This document shows positions 38,583-45,623 of a stretch of 64,000 nt of DNA, in pieces. The DNA is from Corynebacterium lemuris. GTDB lineage: Bacteria > Actinomycetota > Actinomycetes > Mycobacteriales > Mycobacteriaceae. The notes below the pieces were generated by a model. It made no database searches. It was given only the letters and a program-made list of their open reading frames with translations, and had not been told where the DNA came from. Location of the stretch: NCBI RefSeq assembly GCF_024919295.1, contig NZ_JANWTC010000001.1, positions 248,001 through 312,000 of the forward strand, in the 5' to 3' direction. Made by a program: the position numbers and the translations under genes. The stretch's first letter is position 1; each line of letters opens with the position of its first letter.

Positions 38583-39727
38583 ATCTCCCCACTGGCCCCG
38601 CCCTCATGGAACGCGTGCAGCGCCGCCTGGTCGACACCCCCGGCGCCACCGGGAACGCCGCCGAACTCGCCCGCCTCATCCGTGAGGAAGCCGGGGTCAT
38701 CTCCGATGTCGACGTCCTCGACCTGCTGCGCCGCCTGCGCCACGACTCCACCGGCATCGGCCTGCTCGAGACCGTCCTGGCGCTGGAGGGCGTCACCGAC
38801 ATCGTGGTCAACGGCCCGGACCAGGTGTGGTTCGACCGGGGTGGTGGCCTGGAACGCGCGGAGGTCACCTTCGCCGACGACGCGGAGGTCCGTCAACTCG
38901 CCACCCGGCTGGCCACCGCCTGCGGCAGCCGGCTCGATGACGCCCAGCCCTTCGCCGACGGGCGGCTGAGCCGCGACGACGGTTCCATCATCCGGATCCA
39001 CGCCCTGCTCGCCCCGCCCTCGGCCGGGCACACCTGTCTGAGCCTGCGGGTCCTGCGCCAGGCCACCACCACCCTGGAACAGCTGGTCACCTGGGACACG
39101 GTCAGCGCAGAAATTGCCGAACTGCTGCGGGGCGTGGTCCGCCACCGCCGTGCCTTCCTCGTCGTGGGCGGCACCGGCACGGGCAAAACCACCCTGCTCG
39201 CCGCGCTGCTGGCGGAGGTCGACCACCGGGAGCGGATCCTGTGCATCGAGGACACCGCCGAGCTCCAGCCCCGCCACCCGCACGTGGTCAACCTGGTCTC
39301 CCGCTCCCGCAATATCGAGGGCAGCGGCGAGATCACCATGTCCGACCTGCTCCGGCAGGCACTTCGGATGCGCCCCGACCGCATCGTCGTCGGCGAGATC
39401 CGGGGCGCGGAGGTCGTCGACCTTCTCGCTGCGCTCAACACCGGACACGAGGGCGGTGCCGGCACCATCCACGCCAACTCGCTCGGGGAGGTCCCCGCCC
39501 GCATGGAGGCACTCGCCGCACTCGGGGGGCTGGAGCGGCAGGCACTGCACTCGCAGCTGGCGGCTGCGGTCGACGTGGTCATCGTCATGCGCCGGGCCGG
39601 TGATGGCCGCCGCATCGTCCACCAGCTCGGCCTGCTCAGCGGCAACCCCGCGACAGCCCATCCCGTGTGGGACAGCGGGCACGGCCCGCTCCCGGGTTTC
39701 GACGAGTTCCGGCAGGCCCTGTCATGA
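38579..39727 (+). CDS. tadA: TadA/CpaF-type secretion ATPase
   Basis: A 382-residue PilT/VirB11-like hexameric ATPase that powers assembly of Flp-type pili. It contains the N-terminal domain with GVTDIVVNGPDQVWFDRGGG, Walker A VGGTGTGKTTLLAALL, the Asp box CIEDTAEL, Walker B-like RIVVGEIRGAEVVDLLAALN and the His box TGHEGGAGTIHANS. GTG 38579 overlaps the stop of the Ssd-like gene, and the next gene overlaps its stop, so the operon is translationally coupled. Confidence 0.93.
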   Translation: MNLPTGPALMERVQRRLVDTPGATGNAAELARLIREEAGVISDVDVLDLLRRLRHDSTGIGLLETVLALEGVTDIVVNGPDQVWFDRGGGLERAEVTFADDAEVRQLATRLATACGSRLDDAQPFADGRLSRDDGSIIRIHALLAPPSAGHTCLSLRVLRQATTTLEQLVTWDTVSAEIAELLRGVVRHRRAFLVVGGTGTGKTTLLAALLAEVDHRERILCIEDTAELQPRHPHVVNLVSRSRNIEGSGEITMSDLLRQALRMRPDRIVVGEIRGAEVVDLLAALNTGHEGGAGTIHANSLGEVPARMEALAALGGLERQALHSQLAAAVDVVIVMRRAGDGRRIVHQLGLLSGNPATAHPVWDSGHGPLPGFDEFRQALS

Positions 39728-40503
39728 CCGCCCTCCTCCTGCTCGCCGGACACCTGCTCCTGCCCGCCCCGGCCCCGGCCACCCGGCTGTCCGCCCGCCT
39801 GCGCAACCGCACCCGCCTGCGCTCCCTGCTGCCCCTCGCCCTGGGGGCCTGCGCCACCATCCTTCTCCTGCCCGGCAGCTTCAGTGTCGCGGCCGCCGTC
39901 GTGCTCATCGCCGGCACCTCCGGGTGGACCGTCCACGACATGCGCACCCGCCGCCGCGCCCACCACCGGGAAACCGTCACTGCCGGATTCCTCGGCCACC
40001 TCGCCGGGGAACTGCGTGCCGGTGGTGCCGTATCCACGGCGGTGGAGCACTCCACCGCGAACCTCCCGGAAGACACCCCGCCCGAGCTGCGCGGCATTCT
40101 CCAGCAGGTGTGCGCCCACCTCCGCCGCGGAGTCCCCGGCGCCCACGTACTCACCGACAATGCCACCACCCCGGAGCTGGCGGGGCTGGGGACCCTGTGG
40201 TCCCTGGCTGAACGGTACGGCCTGCCACTCGCCCCGCTGGTGGAGCAGGCGCAGTTGCGTATCGACACCCGCCTGCGTCACCGCACCGCCACCGCCGCCA
40301 CCCTCCAGGGCCCGCAGGCCACCGCCGTGATCCTCAGTCTCCTGCCGCTGGCAGGCATCGCCATGGGCACCGCCATGGGTGCCGACCCCCTCGGACTCCT
40401 CCTCGGCGGCGGGCTGGGTGGACTTCTCCTGGTGGCCGGCACCGGGCTGGCCGCGACCGGCTTCGTCTGGTCCCGGTACATCATCCAGAGGGCGGCCCCG
40501 TGA
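39724..40503 (+). CDS. tadB: TadB-like pilus assembly membrane protein
   Basis: A 259-residue type II secretion F-domain protein: two N-terminal helices, a cytoplasmic T2SF region (GFLGHLAGELRAGGAVSTAV to LGTLWSLAERYGLPLAPLV) and C-terminal helices (VILSLLPLAGIAMGTAMGA and GLLLGGGLGGLLLVAGTGLA). TadB and TadC form the inner-membrane platform of the Flp pilus. The ATG overlaps the tadA stop (ATGA). Confidence 0.85.
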   Translation: MTALLLLAGHLLLPAPAPATRLSARLRNRTRLRSLLPLALGACATILLLPGSFSVAAAVVLIAGTSGWTVHDMRTRRRAHHRETVTAGFLGHLAGELRAGGAVSTAVEHSTANLPEDTPPELRGILQQVCAHLRRGVPGAHVLTDNATTPELAGLGTLWSLAERYGLPLAPLVEQAQLRIDTRLRHRTATAATLQGPQATAVILSLLPLAGIAMGTAMGADPLGLLLGGGLGGLLLVAGTGLAATGFVWSRYIIQRAAP

Positions 40504-41054
40504 CCCTCATCCTCCTCGCCCTCGTGCTGCTCCTGCCGGTTCCCCGCGCCGCCGGACGGTTGGACCACCGCAGCCCGAAAACCCCGCGTGACGGACCACC
40601 CACCCGGTCCGGGCCCGACCGCCTGTCACTCGCCGCCGACATCGACCTCTACGCCGCCTGCCTGCGCGCCGGGCTCACCCCCGCCGCGGCAACCACGGCA
40701 CTGGCAGATGCCGGCCACGACCCCGCCACCCGCGGGGCCTGGCGGTCCGTCTCCGCCCTGCTCGCGATCGGCGTGCCCGCCGGGCGCGCCTGGGCGGAAG
40801 TCACCGACCTGCCCGGACTGGGGGAACTCGCCGGGCTGGCCCGCATGTCGGGACGTTCCGGCTCCGCCATGTCGGAGGCCTGCGGGCGTATCAGCGAAAG
40901 CCTGCGTGCTGACGCCGCCGACCAGGCCACCGCCCGCGCCGAACGCGCCGGGGTGCTCATCGCCCTGCCGCTGACGGTCTGTTTCCTGCCCGCCTTCCTC
41001 GTGCTCGGCCTGGCCCCCGTGGTCATCGGCCTGGGCTCCCAACTGCTCACCTGA
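40500..41054 (+). CDS. tadC: TadC-like pilus assembly membrane protein
   Basis: A 184-residue protein with the F-domain pattern (LYAACLRAGLTPAAATTALA, LARMSGRSGSAMSEACGRIS), an N-terminal helix and one or two C-terminal helices (VLIALPLTVCFLPAFLVLGL). It is shorter than proteobacterial TadC, as usual in actinobacterial tad loci. The GTG overlaps the tadB stop by four bases. Confidence 0.83.
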   Translation: MTLILLALVLLLPVPRAAGRLDHRSPKTPRDGPPTRSGPDRLSLAADIDLYAACLRAGLTPAAATTALADAGHDPATRGAWRSVSALLAIGVPAGRAWAEVTDLPGLGELAGLARMSGRSGSAMSEACGRISESLRADAADQATARAERAGVLIALPLTVCFLPAFLVLGLAPVVIGLGSQLLT

Positions 41055-41097
41055 ACCAATGCCCCAGAACAGAACCAACCACACAAGGAGAAAGAAC

Positions 41098-41286
41098 ATG
41101 ACCTTCCACAAGCACACAAAAGACCTTCTGAACAGCGATGACGGCATGTCCACCATCGAATACGCCATGGGCTCACTTGCCGCAGCAGCCCTCGCGGCGG
41201 TGCTCTACGCCGTCATCAACACCGGAGCTGTCGTCGACGCAATTGAATCGATCATCACCGACGCCCTGTCCAACACCCCGATCTGA
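41098..41286 (+). CDS. Flp-type pilin (DUF4244)
   Basis: A 62-residue prepilin with a polar leader (MTFHKHTKDLLNSDDG), then MSTIEYAMGSLAAAALAAVL, the hydrophobic pilin helix. Cleavage after Gly would leave Met at +1 and Glu at +5, the classical type IV/Flp arrangement. DUF4244 proteins are the likely pilin subunits of actinobacterial tad systems. AAGGAG at 41084-41089 gives good initiation, in contrast to the coupled starts of the assembly genes, fitting high expression of the structural subunit. Confidence 0.88.
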   Translation: MTFHKHTKDLLNSDDGMSTIEYAMGSLAAAALAAVLYAVINTGAVVDAIESIITDALSNTPI

Positions 41287-41558
41287 TGTCCACCATCGAG
41301 GCCGCGGTCGGCCTGGGCAGTCTCATCGCCGTCTGCGGGTTCATCGTCGGGGCGATCGCCACGATGGCGGCACACCTCAACGCGGTCGAGGCTGCCGGGG
41401 CCGCCGCCCGGGCACACGCCATCGGGGTGGATTACCAGCCCACCCGAGGTGAGGTGACCGTCACCGAATCCGGTGGCCTGGCCACCGCCACCGCGCGGGT
41501 GCCCGCCCCGCTGGGGGAGCGCAACCACAGCGCGGTCTTCCCGGTGGAGGTGCCCTGA
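41286..41558 (+). CDS. TadE-like pseudopilin without leader
   Basis: A 90-residue protein that starts directly with MSTIEAAVGLGSLIAVCGFI, a pilin-type helix with Glu at position 5 but no polar leader peptide, followed by a small extracytoplasmic domain ending EVP. The size and place match TadE-like minor pilins of actinobacterial tad operons. The ATG overlaps the pilin stop codon (TGATG). Lack of a leader means it would not need prepilin peptidase, unless a start further upstream in another arrangement is used. Confidence 0.78.
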   Translation: MSTIEAAVGLGSLIAVCGFIVGAIATMAAHLNAVEAAGAAARAHAIGVDYQPTRGEVTVTESGGLATATARVPAPLGERNHSAVFPVEVP

Positions 41559-41562
41559 CACC

Positions 41563-41856
41563 GTGCCCACCATCGCCACCGCCGGTTTCGCCGCCGCCCT
41601 CATCAGTCTCGGGCTGGCGGTCATCGGGGCCGCAGCACAGGTCAGCGCCCACCAGCAGGCGCGTGTGGCGGCTGACCTGGCCGCGGTGGCCGCCGCTCAT
41701 GCCCACGCCCGGGGTGAGGACACCTGCGCCGTGGCCGGGCAGGTCGCGGGCCACAACGGGGCCGCCCTGAGCGGATGCGTGGTCACGGGTGCCGATGTCA
41801 CCGTCACCGCACGCATCCGCAGAAGGGAGGTCAGCTCGACGGCGGGCCCGGTGTAG
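41563..41856 (+). CDS. Rv3654c-like TadE/TadG-type secreted helix protein
   Basis: A 97-residue protein with one N-terminal hydrophobic helix (IATAGFAAALISLGLAVIGA), then AQVSAHQQARVAADLAAVAA as in TadE/G-like proteins, and two cysteines (EDTCAVAG, LSGCVVTG) in the outer domain. Homologues (Rv3654c type) close the tad locus in actinobacteria. GTG 41563 lies 4 nt after the previous stop. The last 26 nt overlap the end of the helicase gene on the other strand. Confidence 0.75.
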   Translation: MPTIATAGFAAALISLGLAVIGAAAQVSAHQQARVAADLAAVAAAHAHARGEDTCAVAGQVAGHNGAALSGCVVTGADVTVTARIRRREVSSTAGPV

Positions 41857-44209
41857 CCCCCGTCATCGACACCAGCGCACCCAACAGCTTCAGGGCGCCG
41901 GCCTTGTCCAGCGGGTGGTTGCCGTTGCCGCACTTCGGGGACTGGACGCATGACGGGCAACCGGACTCGCAGCCGCAGGAACGCACCGCCTCGAAGGTCG
42001 CTTCGATCCACGCCGGGAAACGCGCGAAACCCTCGTCAGCGAAACCCGCCCCGCCGGGGTTGCCGTCGTAGACGAAGACCGTCGGTAACTGCGTGTCCGG
42101 GTGCAGTGCGGTGGACACCCCGCCGATGTCCCAGCGGTCGCACGTGGCGATCAACGGCAGCAACCCGATTGCCGCATGCTCAGCGGCGTGCAGAGCACCC
42201 GGGATCTCAGCCGCCGTGATCCCCATCGCCGCCAGGGCGAGCGGATCAACGGTGTAGGCGATTGCCCGGGTGCGCAGACGCTGCTCCGGCATCGCCAGCG
42301 GAACGACATCCGCGGTGGTGCCGTCAGCGAGTTTGATCAGGTATCCGGTCACCCGGTCGGTGACCTCCACCTCCACGTTGGCCACCCACAGACCAGGGGA
42401 GAAGTTGATCAGCTCATCCTCCCCCGGGCCTCCCAGGATCCGGATGTCGGTCTCCGAACGGGCGACCGTGGTGTAGTCCGGCAGTTCGGGGCGGGCGCGG
42501 GCGACATGGTCATCGAAGTCGAGCTCCTCGATGAGGAAGCTCTCACCCTGGTGCAGGTACACCGCGCCGGGATGGACCTGGGCTGCGGCGCGCGCCGCAT
42601 CGACGGTGCCGAGCAGGCGGCCGTCGGAGACGTCGACGATCAGGACCTCCTCCCCGGAGCCACCCCGCAGGTTCACTGCAGCGTGGGCGTTCTCGGGGGT
42701 GAGGGGGGCGTCGATGAGCGGGGTGGGGAACCAGCCGCGTGGGCGCTTCCGGAGCAGCCCCGCGGCGGTGAGTTCCCCGACGACCTCCCCCGCGCCGAGG
42801 GCAGCCACGTCCGCCTCGCTCAGCGGCTTCTCGACGGCCGCACAGTAGACGTGTCCGCGCAGCACATAGGGGTTGCTCGGGTTGAACACGGAGCGCTCCA
42901 CCGGCCGGCCGAGCAGCGCCTGGGGGTGGTGGATGAGATAGGTGTCCATCGGTTCGTCACGGGCCACCAGCACGACGATCGAACCCTGGCCGCGTCTGCC
43001 GGCGCGGCCGGCCTGCTGCCAGAAGCTGGCCACTGTCCCGGGGAAACCGGCGGTGACCACGGCGTCGAGGCCGCCGACGTCGATGCCCAGCTCAAGGGCG
43101 TTGGTGGTGGCCACGCCCAGCAGGGTGCCGTCGTCGAGTTCGCGTTCCAGCCGGCGGCGGTCCTCGGCCAGATAACCGGCGCGGTAGGCGGCGATGCGGC
43201 GGGCGAAGTCCGTACGCCCCATCGTCGACAGCGTCTCCTGGGTGCGCAGGGCCACCACCTCGGCGGAACGGCGGGAGCGCACGAAGGTCAGGGTGCGTGC
43301 GCCCTCGGCGACGAGGGTGGCCATGATGCCGGCGGCTTCAGTGGTGGCGGCGCGGCGGACGGGTGCGCCCTGTTCGCCCTCCACGCCCTCGAGGAAACCC
43401 GGTTCCCAGAGCAGGACGGTCCGGGCGCCGGTGGGGGCACCGTCTTCGGTGATGGCCTGCACGGGGCGGCCGGTGAGATTGGCGGCGTGGGCAGCCGGAT
43501 CGTGCGCGGTGGCCGAAGCCAGGATCACCGTCGGATCCGCCCCGTAGTGGGCGGCCAGCCGCAGCAGCCGGCGCAGCACCAGGGCGACGTTCGCGCCGAA
43601 GACCCCGCGGTAGGTGTGGCACTCGTCGATGACGATGAAACGCAGGTGCCGCAGCAGGCGGGCCCAGCGGGCGTGGTGGGCGAGGACGGAGACGTGCAGC
43701 ATGTCGGGATTGGTGAACACGAACCTCGTCGTGTCGCGGATACCGGTGCGTGCCTCGGTGGGGGTGTCCCCGTCGTAGGGGGCGGGATAGATGGTGTCCA
43801 GCCCCTCGACCGCGCGGGTGAGGGCGGTGACGGCGGCCAACTGGTCCGAGCCCAGGGCCTTGGTCGGGGTCAGGTAGAGGGCGCAGGCGGTGGGGTCGGT
43901 GGCCAGGTGGCTGAGGATGGGCAGCAGGTAGCCCAGGGATTTGCCGGAGCTGGTGCCGGTGGCCACCACTACGTCCGTGCCCGCGTGCGCGAGGGTGGCG
44001 GTCTCGGCCTGGTGGCTGTAGAGCGCGGTGATCCCCGAGTCCGTGAGGTGTGTCCGCAGGTGCGGGTGGACCCATTCGGGCCAGGGTGCGGTCCGGGCGG
44101 TACGGGCCGGGATGACGGTGGAGTACGTGCAGGTGGAGGCGGGGAAGCGGCGGGTGATCTCCGCGGCGAGCTCCGCACCCAGCGGATTTGGACTAGTCAG
44201 GAGGATCAC
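41831..44209 (-). CDS. DEAD/DEAH-box helicase with DUF1998 cysteine domain
   Basis: A superfamily 2 helicase of about 792 residues. Motif I is VVATGTSSGKSLGYLLPIL, motif II VIDECHTYRG (DECH box), then SATAHD, and motif VI QQAGRAGRRGQGS. The C-terminal DUF1998 region carries four cysteines (CGCESGCPSCVQSPKCGNGN) that bind a metal. This is the MrfA/YprA type (Rv3649 in M. tuberculosis), linked in Bacillus to repair of mitomycin damage. GTG 44209 is taken as start; a TTG at 44233 is possible and neither has an ideal ribosome site. It ends inside the last tad gene, tail to tail. Confidence 0.9.
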   Translation of the reverse strand: MILLTSPNPLGAELAAEITRRFPASTCTYSTVIPARTARTAPWPEWVHPHLRTHLTDSGITALYSHQAETATLAHAGTDVVVATGTSSGKSLGYLLPILSHLATDPTACALYLTPTKALGSDQLAAVTALTRAVEGLDTIYPAPYDGDTPTEARTGIRDTTRFVFTNPDMLHVSVLAHHARWARLLRHLRFIVIDECHTYRGVFGANVALVLRRLLRLAAHYGADPTVILASATAHDPAAHAANLTGRPVQAITEDGAPTGARTVLLWEPGFLEGVEGEQGAPVRRAATTEAAGIMATLVAEGARTLTFVRSRRSAEVVALRTQETLSTMGRTDFARRIAAYRAGYLAEDRRRLERELDDGTLLGVATTNALELGIDVGGLDAVVTAGFPGTVASFWQQAGRAGRRGQGSIVVLVARDEPMDTYLIHHPQALLGRPVERSVFNPSNPYVLRGHVYCAAVEKPLSEADVAALGAGEVVGELTAAGLLRKRPRGWFPTPLIDAPLTPENAHAAVNLRGGSGEEVLIVDVSDGRLLGTVDAARAAAQVHPGAVYLHQGESFLIEELDFDDHVARARPELPDYTTVARSETDIRILGGPGEDELINFSPGLWVANVEVEVTDRVTGYLIKLADGTTADVVPLAMPEQRLRTRAIAYTVDPLALAAMGITAAEIPGALHAAEHAAIGLLPLIATCDRWDIGGVSTALHPDTQLPTVFVYDGNPGGAGFADEGFARFPAWIEATFEAVRSCGCESGCPSCVQSPKCGNGNHPLDKAGALKLLGALVSMTGATPGPPSS

Positions 44210-44269
44210 CCCTTTCCGTGGGAGAGGTCTCAAAAAATCTGCCCGGAAATGCCGTAAGACTATCGCGCC

Positions 44270-44465
44270 CGTTTAATTCGTGACACACTGGGTCCTGGTC
44301 GCAGTTCTGTGCGTTACGTTTACGTGCTCGCAAGGATATTTGCGCGAGCACCCGAATCATCGCTCCATACCGGGGGTGGTGGTTACTCGGGGGTTCGATA
44401 CGACCCGGTTGTCGGCAGGTGTCGACACCGTACCCACCTCCACGTCAAGAAATAGGTAAGAAAAC
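44270..44465 (+). promoter_or_regulatory. Long structured 5' leader of cspA
   Basis: The 256-nt gap between the helicase and cspA holds no ORF I can support. It contains a hairpin (GTGCTCGC with GCGAGCAC, 44321-44348) and the palindrome GGTGTCGACACC (44420-44431). Cold-shock genes often have long folded leaders; the true transcription start is not identified. Confidence 0.4.
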
Positions 44466-44669
44466 ATGGCACAGGGAACTGTGAAGTGGTTCAACGCTGA
44501 GAAGGGCTTTGGTTTCATTGCCCCGGCCGACGGTTCGGCCGACGTCTTCGTTCACTACTCTGAGATCCAGGGCTCCGGCTTCCGCACCCTCGAAGAGAAC
44601 CAGCAGGTTGAGTTCGAGATCGGTGAGGGCGCCAAGGGCCCGCAGGCTCAGGCTGTTCGTCCGCTCTAA
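44466..44669 (+). CDS. cspA: CspA-family cold-shock protein
   Basis: A 67-residue single cold-shock domain, [20 protein letters not shown], with RNP1 (KGFGFI) and RNP2 (DVFVHYSEI) motifs that bind single-stranded RNA and DNA. ATG 44466 is preceded by TAGGTAAG. A hairpin terminator follows at 44731. Confidence 0.95.
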   Translation: MAQGTVKWFNAEKGFGFIAPADGSADVFVHYSEIQGSGFRTLEENQQVEFEIGEGAKGPQAQAVRPL

Positions 44670-44730
44670 GCCTCACTGACCTTCAAGGAAGCTTCTGGTC
44701 CTCCTGTAGGGCCGGTTAAGGTTTTCTCGC

Positions 44731-44774
44731 ATGACCGTCCACCCGTGTACGCGGGGCAGGACGGTCATTGTTGT
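44731..44774 (+). terminator. Terminator of cspA
   Basis: ATGACCGTCC (44731-44740) pairs perfectly with GGACGGTCAT (44759-44768), with an inner CCCG/CGGG, followed by TGTTGTTT. The stem includes the last codons of the convergent DedA gene. Confidence 0.75.
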
Positions 44775-45406
44775 TTCCGGGGTTGGTCCCGGGCCGGCCC
44801 ACCGGCCTGCCTCCGTCGGTCCAGCAGGTCCTGCACCCGCTGGACCAGCAGGCCTGCGGCGGTGCCCAGCGTGATGCCCATGGCCATGCCCACGAGCGGG
44901 TAGTCGGAGAAGATCCAGCCGCCGAGGTAGCCGATGAGGACGGCCTGCAGGGCCCAGATGACCACGCCGATTGTGTCGTAGAGGAAGAACCAGCGCCAGG
45001 GGTAGCGCACGGAACCGAGCATGATCGTCATGAACCACCGGGCCCAGGGGATGAAGCGGGCCACGATGATGGTGGTGGCGGCGTTGCGGCGGATGTTCCC
45101 CCGCACCCAGGCCACGGCCCGCCCCCGGGCGGAGTCCTCGGGGACGCTCTCCACGAAACGGATCAGCCGGGTACCCAGGAGATAACAGATGTTGTCGCCG
45201 ACGACCGCACCGACGACCGCGATCTGGATGACGGTGAGCAGGTCCGGCACGCCCCGGGAACCGGACCATGATCCGGCGAGGGTGAGCACGGCCTCGCTGG
45301 GAATCAGTGGCAGCAGCGAGTCGAGGACCACCAGCCCTGCCAGCACGGGGTAGAAGACCGGCAGGGTCAGCAGCGTCTCCACCCACGTCACGATCTGCCC
45401 GGTCAT
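44765..45406 (-). CDS. DedA-family membrane protein
   Basis: A 213-residue DedA (SNARE-associated/VTT) protein with about five membrane segments and the family motifs SLLPLIPSEAVLTLAGSW, GDNICYLLGTRLIRF and FIPWARWFMTIMLGSVRYPW. DedA proteins flip or transport lipids such as undecaprenyl phosphate or phospholipids and help maintain membrane homeostasis. It diverges from topA. Confidence 0.88.
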   Translation of the reverse strand: MTGQIVTWVETLLTLPVFYPVLAGLVVLDSLLPLIPSEAVLTLAGSWSGSRGVPDLLTVIQIAVVGAVVGDNICYLLGTRLIRFVESVPEDSARGRAVAWVRGNIRRNAATTIIVARFIPWARWFMTIMLGSVRYPWRWFFLYDTIGVVIWALQAVLIGYLGGWIFSDYPLVGMAMGITLGTAAGLLVQRVQDLLDRRRQAGGPARDQPRKQQ

Positions 45407-45510
45407 TGGCGCCAGAGTAGTGTGCGGGGACGATCGGCGGCAGGGAGATCACTGTGAATTCCGGGTGAGTTGCCCGACCACAGGAGGGCCATTAAATACT
45501 GTGTAACGTA

Positions 45511-45538
45511 TTGCCCAGTACCGGGTCTGGGCTAAAGT
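45511..45538 (+). promoter_or_regulatory. topA promoter
   Basis: TTGCCC (45511-45516) and TAAAGT (45533-45538) are separated by 16 nt, about 85 nt before the topA start. Confidence 0.6.
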
Positions 45539-45623
45539 CACCCGGAAAGGACGGGTTCGCCCGCCAGACATGCAGCCGGCGGACACGCCGTGGCACCAGT
45601 TAGATGAGAGGGAAGATCCCCCA

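Noticed and set aside
42101..44257. A 718-codon open frame on the plus strand through the helicase gene
   Set aside because: Gly/Val-rich shadow of the well-supported DUF1998 helicase.
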